DNA from: Dichomitus squalens LYAD-421 SS1
Taxonomy: Eukaryota > Basidiomycota > Agaricomycetes > Polyporales > Polyporaceae
Assembly: GCF_000275845.1 (NCBI RefSeq)
Contig: NW_006766884.1
Coordinates: forward strand, 1,478,594 to 1,542,593
Length of the DNA stretch: 64,000 bases
Direction: 5' to 3'
Numbering within the stretch: the first letter of the stretch is position 1; the number at the start of each line of letters is the position of its first letter. A model generated the notes under the pieces. It saw only the letters and a list, made by a program, of their open reading frames with translations, ran no database searches and had not been told where the DNA came from. Below, one piece after another: positions 55,865 to 64,000 of this stretch. The position numbers and the translations under genes were made by a program.

Positions 55865-57336
55865 ATGGTCACCGTGTTACCCCGCACTCTTCCACCGACC
55901 ACGATGTCGGGTCACGTCGTGCGTTCTCGCCATCGACTATCATGGACTACCCTTGGGATTTGGAGAGTCAGTTTACTGGGGCTGTATGTGTTTTCAGTCT
56001 GTTGTCATGCTGCCAAGATCGGCCCTCGTGAGTTCTCCTCGCTGTCCTCCAAGGCCATGGCTTCCCTAGTCGCATCCCCCGACCCGTTGCGCAATGTCGA
56101 CCCTTCCAACCCCCAGTCGCATTTGTCGCGAATACTGGTCCCACGACCGCCGGATACGGAGAACAACACCATGGTCCGGAAGTACATTGTTGACACGATG
56201 AAGAAACTGAACTGGCACGTCGAGGAGGACACCTTCAATGACACCACACCATACGGCGTGAAACATTTCACGAATGTGATTGCTACGAAGGACCCGCAGG
56301 CCCCCCGACGTGTCATTTTAGCTGCACACTTTGATAGCAAGTTCTTCGCGGCATATCCGCAAAACCAGGCGAGTGCTCGGGATTGTTCGGGCTCGTTGAA
56401 GTATGCTTGCTGACGTGTCAGGTAGTAGTTTCTTGGTGCTACGGACTCCGCGGCACCCTGTGCATTCATGCTGGACCTCGCAGAAACGTTAGATCCTCTA
56501 CTGAACGAGCGAATGGCACGATTAGAGAATGGCGAGGAGGATGACGAGGATGTGGCTGAGACTACGCTGCAACTGGTATTCTTCGATGGGGAGGAGGCGT
56601 TCAAGGATTGGACCGCTACAGACTCGATATACGGCGCGAGGTATGTTAACCTTACCAGGCTGTTCCGCATCTTAAAACGGAAACAGACACTTGGCACACA
56701 AGTGGTCTACGACCTACATCGCTCCTCATTCAAAACGAAGGTTACTGCCGGCTTCGACTACGGAGCTTGGGACGATTGAGCACCTCATCTTGCTTGATCT
56801 ACTCGGGGCACCCCACCCACAAATTCGATCTTCCTTCGTCGACACGGCCTGGCTCCATGACGCTATCGCGTCAGCAGAAAGGCGACTCGCAGATAGTGGC
56901 GCATTCGCATACGAGAAGGATGGCATCAAAGCGGTCGAGACGTTCAGGCCGTTTTTCGTCCCCCGTGAGGGTCCTCAGTTCAACTTTGGTGGGATCGAGG
57001 ATGACCACATACCCTTCTTGAGGCTTGGTGTGGACGTGCTGCACATCATCGCCAGTCCGTTCCCACGAGTATGGCATACCCTCAAGGTAGGTGTCCGAAA
57101 GATGCCAGACAGATGCAAGGCTGAGACAACACTGCCCAGGACGACGCATCTGCTCTGGATATAGCCACGATGCGGCGCTGGAATCTAATCCTTCGTGTGT
57201 TCATGGCGGAATACCTCCATCTCCGACCTGCGGAGTTGACCCGCGACGAAGTTTCCAGGCCACAACTTCATTCAGCCGACGAGCTGGTAAGCAGGCATCG
57301 CTACCAAGTCGATCCAGGCTAATATCATTTCAGTAG
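55865..57336 (+). CDS. Glutaminyl-peptide cyclotransferase (M28 family)
   Basis: This zinc enzyme forms N-terminal pyroglutamate on secreted proteins. The N-terminus has a hydrophobic signal or anchor (WRVSLLGLYVFSVCCHA). The M28 fold follows: VILAAHFDSKFF, FLGATDSAAPCAFMLDLAET (zinc Asp), LVFFDGEEAFKDWTATDSIY (zinc/catalytic Glu), GTIEHLILLDLLGAPHP, and GGIEDDHIPFLRLGVDVLHI (zinc His). One intron is GC-AG (56369-56428). The last intron, if removed (57287-57333), puts a TAG directly after HSADEL at 57334-57336. If it is retained, translation adds VSRHRYQVDPG and stops at 57320-57322. The start at 55865 has a second ATG 13 codons later that may be preferred. Family identity is firm. Confidence 0.9.
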
Positions 57337-57571
57337 CTGACTCTCGGGTAAAGTAGTCAATCGTGGTGACCAGGATAGACTACTTCATTGGTGCCTTAGA
57401 GCAAGGCCGTATGCAATTGTAACTCGATGAACTGCCACAGGATCGTACAAGGTGGCTGTGCTGTCACGCGCAGTAGCAGCCAGTCAACGTAAGCTTGCGA
57501 GTGTTGCTTCTTGGACGCCTAGTCTGTGGATTCCACTACGAGTGTTGCGGGTGACGGTGGAGATGGGTGAT

Positions 57572-58483
57572 TCACTCTAAGAGAAGAGTCTTATAATGCT
57601 TAATGAGGGCCGTTGCATCCGCTGCGACCTGTAGCGCAGCCACGGTGACTTGTCAGCAGCCAAGTAGGGCATGTAAGCCGTCTACATACCTTCTGATTCT
57701 CTATGTTCTCTGCCATTCGAGCGTTAGCTAAGGCGTATATTTTCTTGCGTGACTTCTCTCGTGAGATGGTTTGTGCTTCCACTACAGAACGACGGCGGTC
57801 AGTGTGACACCTAGGAGCTGTATCAGTTTGACTAGCAGCGTACACATAGCACTGGCTTCGTTGATCTGCGCTGCTCGACGGTGGGACAAGTCTTCGATGA
57901 CTTCAGTATGATGGCCAAGAAGGGTCTGAACGCATGCCTTCGTAGCGCGTCAAGAGCACGTTGAGGCCTCGACATTTGCGAACATGCGTACATTCTGCTC
58001 GGCCAGAATGACCCTGAACTGGTTCAGTGTGGCTTCCTGAGTGACCTCCTTTGCTCTGAGATCGGAGACCAAAGCACGAGCCTTGTCGCTATGGGGTGAT
58101 GAGACTGACTATATGCGCATATACTTTGTGGAAAGTGCTCACAGGGACGCCATGCCGTCCCGCAGGGATGCCTCGGCTTTCTTGCGCGCCGTCGTATATA
58201 ATGCATCTCTTTCTTTTTGGAACGCGATTGACCGTGCGGACGACTTAGTCGCTTTTCTTTCTGGCAAATTATCGGGTTGAGAGGAATGTTTCTATGATTC
58301 GTTGAATTAGATTGCGTACTTTGCATTTCTTGTAACATGGCAAGCATCTCGACCATGCTACGTAACATCAGTGGGGGCGCACTGAACTCTCTTGTGTCGG
58401 ACTGCTCACCTGTCTTCGTCGCCTTCTTCTTCTGCGGCGTCTTCTTCATCTACCTCCATATCTTCTTCTAATTTTTGACTCAT
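57572..58483 (-). CDS. Small coiled-coil protein, unknown function
   Basis: Six short exons assemble without a break into about 190 residues. The start MSQKLEEDMEVDEEDAAEEE is acidic. Next come MVEMLAMLQEMQKRKATKSS, FQKERDALYTTARKKAEASL, KARALVSDLRAKEVTQEATL, CVQTLLGHHTEVIEDLSHRR and SREKSRKKIYALANARMAEN. The protein ends ATALIKHYKTLLLE at 57572. Heptad-like spacing through residues 30-180 predicts a long coiled coil; there is no signal peptide or membrane segment. Donors and acceptors are all GT-AG, and phases match at each join. I do not recognise the family; a structural or kinetochore/cytoskeletal role is possible but only a guess. Confidence 0.68.
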
Positions 58484-58883
58484 GACCGCATATTTACGCG
58501 CTGCAGACGACGGACGAGCCAAGTGCGACCGCATATGGGTGGGCACGGCCGCGGGTGGTTGGCTGGGTCCTGCGCGGTGGTGAATACAGCTGGCAACGAC
58601 GGCAATTTATAAACATACGAGCTTGAGTGACACCTCTCTTCGGCATTCTTTCACTCTCTTTGCGGGTGATCGTCTGAGAGGAACCGTTGAGATGGAGGAA
58701 CACTCTACTATCGGGGGCCCCTGGCGTCGTGGACAGCTGGTCACTGTGGAAGCCTGTCAACGGTGTTCGCCTGCCTAATCGGGCGACCGCCACAGCTTCC
58801 GTGACCTTGCAGGAGTACCAACCGGAGAAAGGATTTATAGAGGGATACGATTCTACACGGGCACGACAACGACAGGAACTGTG
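58484..58883. other. Intergenic between coiled-coil gene and TRS23
   Basis: About 400 bases between two minus-strand genes. It holds the coiled-coil gene's promoter and the TRS23 3' region. No further gene was recognised. Confidence 0.45.
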
Positions 58884-59442
58884 TCAACCCAGTAGCGCGA
58901 CTATACGAGTATCGAAGCCTTCGCTACGGATGGGCATCTCGGGTGTGTGGAACGGGTTCTTCATGACGGCATCTGCGTAGATCTCGTATACCTTCTGCAA
59001 GACCGAGTCTGCTGAAGGCTCAACCAAGGAAGTCAACAGGACAAACTTCGTCCCTGAGAGGCGTAGGTGAGAGCCAGCCGCACGTTTGTACTAGATGCAT
59101 ACCAGTAGCAGTCAATAGAATGTTCATCTTGAATGTCTCGCCAGAAATAACGTGAGCACCGGAGCTCGAGCCTGTTGGCGATAGACGACTTGTAATGGCG
59201 TGAATTCCGTGTAGAGTGCCCGCGAGCACGAGATACTCGTTAGATGTCAGATGGGGGAGCCCATCTACATAACATCGTCAGCTGTGCTCGGATAAGCGGC
59301 CACAAGCTTGCTCACCACCGAAGCTACGCTCGTACACCAGGCCTCCAGCCTTGTTTATAACCTTATAAAATGGTTCCTTGGTTGTAATAAAGCATCAAAT
59401 GAAGATTGTGAGGGGACATACCCAGAGACCGAAGATGGCCAT
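58884..59442 (-). CDS. TRS23: TRAPP complex subunit TRS23 (TRAPPC4, synbindin)
   Basis: This is a core subunit of the TRAPP tethering complex, the Rab GTPase exchange factor for ER-Golgi and Golgi traffic. Four exons give a protein of about 145 residues with a longin-like fold. It starts MAIFGLW, spliced to VINKAGGLVYERSFG, then DGLPHLTSNEYLVLAGTLHG, IHAITSRLSPTGSSSGAHVI, GETFKMNILLTATG, and GTKFVLLTSLVEPSADSVLQ. The C-terminus has KVYEIYADAVMKNPFHTPEM and RIVALLG. Every join uses GT-AG and preserves phase. It is divergent from HOP1. Confidence 0.93.
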
Positions 59443-59596
59443 GGCAAGTAGGCTCTTGAAGCAGGTAAGCGCCAGCGTTCATGTGAGCGGAACGCGTCTG
59501 GGAACGCGTCGCGTTTCAAGCTCCGATCAGAGTTACGCCTCGTCTTGGAGTCTGCGCCTCCACCTTGTCTTCCTCTCCCATGCCGGAGTTCCCATC
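59443..59596. promoter_or_regulatory. Short divergent promoter, TRS23 and HOP1
   Basis: Only 154 bases separate the two proposed start codons. A housekeeping trafficking gene and a meiosis gene would thus share one compact promoter. An upstream non-coding or short coding exon of HOP1 could change the distance. Confidence 0.45.
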
Positions 59597-62500
59597 ATGC
59601 AGGCACAAGTCGTCGTAACAGATCAGAATCAGGTACTCTCCCTAATGCTATTTCTCACACATTTACTTGTCTGAAGACTATTGCAGACGGTCATTACGTC
59701 GCAGCAGAGTCTGCAGTCCGTCCAGACGCTCTTGCGGGCCGGCCTTGGCTGTATCACATACCTGAGGTAGCGTCCGTTCTTCTTGCAACAATGCCTCCGA
59801 TTGAATGCGTCACAGGAATCTTCTCCCGTCGGACAACTTCTCAGAAAGTATGTCATGCGTAGACTATATGCGCCTACTTTGTCTAACATTGCGCATACAT
59901 CAGGCTATCTGACTTCATCGAGTCCCGACACGCTGCCTTCGCAGTCCTCCAAGTCTGGCAGCTCGTTCGCTTCAACCGACAGCCGACCAAATGTTAGCGG
60001 GTTTAAGATTATGACCGTTACGCGAGGATTCACAGAGGAGGCGGATAAGCTTCTCGATTACATGGTGAGTGTCTTCGCATGTGTATGGCAGAAGGTGATG
60101 ATATCCTAGTGACATCACCTAGGAGAACGGCGTATTCGACGCTTTGCAGAAGAATTATCTACGCAGCTTCGTATTTGCTGTATATCTGGTAAGGACATGT
60201 CATCGCTCGAAGGGGCTGTTGGTTGAACGCACTCGTTGCAGGACGACCAAGACCCCAACAAGTCCGTGTTTCAAGCCATGCCACTGTTGTTTTTATTGTG
60301 ACTGATCTCTGGCATTCAGCATCATTGAATCTTACACCTTCAATTTCAATGTGAGGTCTCACCTCTATACCGTATGTCGTCAGGTCATTCGAATAACGCT
60401 CTTCAGTACTACGAGGTTCCTGGGACGAAGGAGACAATACCCGTAATGACACTTGGAGAAGAGATGAACAAGCTCTCTTTGTCTGCGCCAAGTCGAGCGC
60501 AGGATCCTGTGGCCGAGGCAATGAGGAAGGGTAAGGTTCCCACTCTGGGAGAAGTGAAACGGAGCTTGAAGGTTCGTAGGAGACCTTCACCTCTCATCGC
60601 CCATCCTCTAATAACCTGCAGACTCTGATCAAAAACCTCATACAAGCGACTACACAAATGGACCCTCTTCCGAGTGAGTGACCGCTAATCGACCTTCGTC
60701 CTGCTGATTCAAACACTGCATATCAGAACGACGTTTTGCCACCTTCAAGCTCTTCTATTACGACAACACACCTGACGAGTATGAGCCTCCTCACTTCCGT
60801 CCCGGAGATGCGGACAGGGATAAATGGTTCATGACTACCCACCACAAGCAAGAGGTTCCGGAGCGTTGTAGCGTTGGCTTTGTTCACACAGGTTACCACG
60901 GAGTTGACGTGAAAGTGACATCCGTGTCCGCGTACCTGCCTTCTGGCGAAGATAATAACGCGCCTTTCCTGGGAACCACTGAACGGAATGTGTTTGCAGC
61001 GCCTTCTTTGACTCCCATGGAAGAAGCTGTGATACGCGCTCAGCAGATAGAGACGCAGCGTAGAGATGCAGCTGAACGCCGGGTGATCTGGAATGGTGAC
61101 GACAATATGGGAGATGTAGGCAGATCTAACGGCGGCGCAGGTGACATCGACATCAGTGAGTCTTATGTTATTGTTGTCCCTCGCAACTCATATTGACCGT
61201 TCAATGCTTAATGCATCAGTGCCTGTCGGTATCCGGAATGATGATGGTGATATTGTACCGCTCTCACCCGTTGCGCGAGGGGAGGAAAGCGCAATGGAAG
61301 CGCAATATGCAGGAAGACCGGAAAGCATACCGGTGTGCATCGGTCAACTGGTGAGTTCGACACATCCTCCTGGTATAGCTTTCTCTGATGACGTTCGTAG
61401 GCCATAGTCGGGGCGCACCCTGGGCAAGAAGTCTCTCCGACGCAAGAGATTGAGGATTCTCCGGCCCGACCGTCTTTGCTCACCTCTGTCCATTCTTCTC
61501 CGAGATCGCCAACACCTACGCCGAAACCTAGAAACTCGTCCTGTCGTCATATCGGCGGCGATGAGTTTTCCCTCCCACCCTCCGACGCTGTACCGTCCGT
61601 ATCCTCGTCCGCCGAAGGGCCGGAGAGCATTGATACGCAATACCTGAAAGATATGATCATGGCGGATATGACGGCCCAAGAAGATGACGGCGTGATGCTA
61701 GGTGGGCCTTCCCACTGTTACCGCGTGTAGCCATTACCTATGAGAAGTCCCTTCTAGACATGGAAACGCAACAAATTCAGGGCTTCTCCGGCACAGACGA
61801 GCCTATCGAGCCAGTCGACGAAGTGCACACTCCAGCCACCGACACACCCATGGAGCAGGACCAACTCGTCGATACGCCCCCAGACTGCGAATGTGGTGTA
61901 CAGGTATGTGGTATGTTAAGAGGGAGCACATGTATTAACGTCCATTACAGCTTACCGATTGCGATATATGCTGCTGTGACGGTGGTTGCGAGAGATGGTT
62001 TCATCTATGGTGAAGCTCCCCAAGATTCGAGGTGAGGATCACGTTGACAAGCGCGTTCCATACACAGGTGCATGGGATATCACTCCGCACAGGATCCGCG
62101 AATCCCGGAGAAATTCATCTGCTTCGACTGTCGCGTTCGGGCGGATCGCAATTGGGAACTCATCGTAGTGCACGACCTATACCCGCGGATGATCGCACGT
62201 TTCAAGGACCTAGCCATACAAAGGTAGGCACGTATTGCGTCCGGAGTCACCTGCTTCCAGACTGACAATCGAAGGCGAGGAATTAAAGTCTTCGAGAACT
62301 ACGTTCCGCCAGGGTTATCGGCGTTCGCTAAGCTGATTGGTTAGCTCATGTGACCTTCTATGTCCAGACCACCTACAGACCTTCCCTCCTACAGGTTGCG
62401 ATTCTACTGTTGCGGGTCAGGTATTCAAATGGCTAGAGACAGAAGGTATGGCGTACAATTCTTTATCCGTATATACTGACGGGGGTCATGCCGATAGGTT

Positions 62501-63157
62501 TCATCGCTCAAGAAACTCGAGAAGTGGATGACACAGGGTTGATTGAGACGAGGATGGTGTCTTCTAAGCGTAAAGGTCGAAGCGGCAAAATGGGCCCGAA
62601 GCCGAGAACTGGACTGCGCCGCAAAAACTTGCAGAAGCCGGTGTACGTCTTCGTGGAAACGATCAAGAACGAGGATGTCTATCAGGACCACTTCAATCCC
62701 GATCCCGAAGTCGAAAAGAGGCTACTTGGATTATCTGATCTGGTCTGGCCCCCACGTGTAGTGCCGTGCCAGTTGCTGATTCAATGCGTGAACAGAAACC
62801 GGATCGCAAAAGTCGCAGGAAGAAGAACGGCGCAAACAGCCACCATGCGGCCGAAGCGTAGTAGCGTTTCATTAATCCCCGTGCTTAGCTGACAAGGGTG
62901 GCATCTACAGGAACAAAACAAATTCCCTCCCACAAGAACCTGCTCACCGGAACGATGCCAACCGGAACCAAGAAGCAGTCCGCACCCAAGTGCTCTCAGC
63001 CGCCATGGAATCCCAAACTCAAGAGGAGATGCAATTTTTGCCCCCGGTCGCTCGGCACGACGAACTGAAGAGGAAAGCGAGCAGGTCAGGTGAAAACTCT
63101 GTGAAGGAGAAGAAGATCAAAATTTCTCTAGTACCGCCTGTCGACCTCGGGGACTGA
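59597..63157 (+). CDS. HOP1: Meiotic chromosome-axis protein HOP1 (HORMA + PHD)
   Basis: HOP1 organises meiotic chromosome axes and promotes inter-homologue recombination. It starts MQAQVVVTDQNQ, joined to TVITSQQSLQSVQTLLRAGL (HORMA start), then GCITYLRNLLPSDNFSE, FKIMTVTRGFTEEADKLLDY and IESYTFNFNYYEVPG. TLIKNLIQATTQMDPLPKRR and FATFKLFYYDNTPDEYEPPH complete the HORMA domain. A Ser/Thr/Pro-rich linker with three TQ sites leads to a PHD-like zinc finger (CECGVQ, DCDICCCDGGCERWFHLWC, EKFICFDCRVR), then a winged-helix-like part with VAGQVFKWLETEGFIAQET. The basic C-terminus ends KEKKIKISLVPPVDLGD at 63157. About 16 short GT-AG introns are needed. The start is less certain than the rest. Confidence 0.92.
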
Positions 63158-63506
63158 TCGATTCTAGGCCTTGGTGCGCTCGTCCTGGTCACACCGCTCT
63201 CATTGCCTGCTCTTGCTCTCTGCTGACCTCCCTGGCGACGCTTCTGTGACCTATCAGAGTCTGTTGACCCCTTTGCCTTACACTGTACGCATGCGATAAT
63301 TACGTTCTCTAAGCTGTGTCATGTATCCATCGCTGAATTCCATTTGGCTGCGAGTCACCCGATGCAGCTCGTATGTGTGTTCGTCCACAATCCGATGAGT
63401 CCTGGCGCTCAATTAGTCACGGTGGGATGAGGCGCCGTGGCCTAGACGTCTCTGTGGCCTAGGCCTTTCGAACATCGCACACCGGCTGTTCAACCAGTAC
63501 TATCGC

Positions 63507-63542
63507 GACCCCAGTGTTCGGACAGACCCCAGTGTTCGGACA
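63507..63542 (+). repeat. 18-bp tandem duplication at the inverted-repeat end
   Basis: Two perfect adjacent copies of an 18-base unit starting GACCCCAGTG (63507-63524 and 63525-63542). The second copy contains the left inverted-repeat sequence of the candidate element. Confidence 0.9.
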
Positions 63543-64000
63543 AACGACCGTATCTCCGTCATTGTCCACTCGATAAACTTGCAAGTTGGAAGGTAGGTGC
63601 CCATATGTGTTCCAAATAAGCAGCAAAACGAACTGAATTTATATCATAAAGCCTTGGGGCGATCTTGCAGAAGGGAGTGGTGCAACCCTTCCCTATCAAA
63701 GCTTCGGGAGTCTCGCTTCGTATACCTCTTCGGGCGCTTCCATACAAATTTCGTGTACGTATTTCTACCTACGCATATTACTCACTACCCAATTTTCCGA
63801 GGCCTGCTCAGGGGAACACAGAGAAGAAACAAGAAGCAGCCCTCAAGGGCGTGACACTGCAGCCACAGTTTGACTCTCCGACTTGCTCGGGATGCTCGGC
63901 TAAGGCTCATCAAGCTGGAGAACGGGGATTCCCCGAAGACCGGCAGGTGTCGGCAAGCGTGACAGATCGTGACCTGCTGTGCGGAGAATTGTCCGAACAC
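63530..64000. mobile_element. Candidate MITE or transposon end with 12-bp inverted repeats
   Basis: GTGTTCGGACAA at 63532-63543 is the exact reverse complement of TTGTCCGAACAC at 63989-64000, the last bases of the window. The left copy is preceded by CA, giving CAGTGTTCGGACAA, a terminus reminiscent of Tc1/mariner-pogo type inverted repeats. The interval of about 470 bases would be a non-autonomous element. The right boundary and any target duplication lie outside the window, and no transposase motif is visible. Confidence 0.45.

Larger units (their letters stand above)
63158..64000. other. Intergenic with candidate DNA-transposon end
   Basis: No gene was recognised downstream of HOP1. A repeated GGCCTAG motif lies near 63440-63465. 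From 63507 on there is an 18-bp tandem duplication and a possible inverted-repeat element running to the window edge. Frames inside it do not resemble a transposase. Confidence 0.5.

Noticed and set aside
57287..57322. Treating VSRHRYQVDPG as the certain C-terminus of the cyclotransferase
   Set aside because: A complete intron with consensus donor, branch-like site and acceptor covers it, so both ends are reported with the spliced one as the main model.
1..64000. CRISPR arrays, bacterial operons, rRNA genes or prophage
   Set aside because: Nothing of this kind is visible. Spliceosomal introns occur throughout and gene content is fungal.

Overview
This is a fungal nuclear window, almost certainly from an Agaricomycete (mushroom-forming basidiomycete, plausibly a polypore). 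The reasons are dense gene packing, many short introns (about 45-65 nt) with CTNAC-like branch sites, GC-rich codon use, a white-collar-2 light regulator, a Clp1-like mating-development protein, a large basidiomycete-type F-box gene, an RNAi polymerase and a DASH-complex gene. No rRNA, tRNA, CRISPR or prokaryotic operon was seen. Most proteins had to be assembled across several exons, so a gene's outer coordinates are firmer than its internal splice sites unless those are given.

Layout. 1-8 kb: the 3' end of isovaleryl-CoA dehydrogenase (+), an anion:cation-symporter-type MFS transporter (+), a class I aminotransferase (-) and arginase (+), a run of nitrogen and amino-acid metabolism. 8-14 kb: an F-box protein (-), a strongly G/T-skewed degenerate repeat block, and a secreted protein of a conserved basidiomycete family (-). 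14-20 kb: a Zn2Cys6 transcription factor (+), the PAS/GATA light regulator WC-2 (+) and inositol-pentakisphosphate 2-kinase (+). 20-30 kb: a short-chain dehydrogenase (-) and a large kinesin-4-like motor (-). 30-34 kb: a decayed GNAT acetyltransferase (-), Arp2/3 subunit 1 (+) and DASH subunit DAD3 (-). 34-41 kb: gene-poor apart from a Clp1-like gene (-). 41-57 kb: a protein kinase (-) divergent from the PI4-kinase STT4 (+), then a cellular RNA-dependent RNA polymerase (+) and a glutaminyl-peptide cyclotransferase (+). 57-63 kb: a small coiled-coil protein (-), TRAPP subunit TRS23 (-) and, divergently, the meiotic HORMA/PHD protein HOP1 (+). The last 0.5 kb carries what looks like one or both ends of a small inverted-repeat DNA transposon.

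The most unusual signals are in gene structure. STT4 needs an AT-AC intron next to an 8-nt microexon to rebuild its kinase activation loop. Arginase builds its N-terminus from 20-nt and 10-nt microexons. IPK1 has a stopless intron of 132 nt, a multiple of three, containing a triplicated 24-bp repeat, and it interrupts the EIKPKWG motif. The cyclotransferase has a GC-AG intron, and a final intron whose splicing would expose an ADEL C-terminus resembling an ER-retrieval signal.
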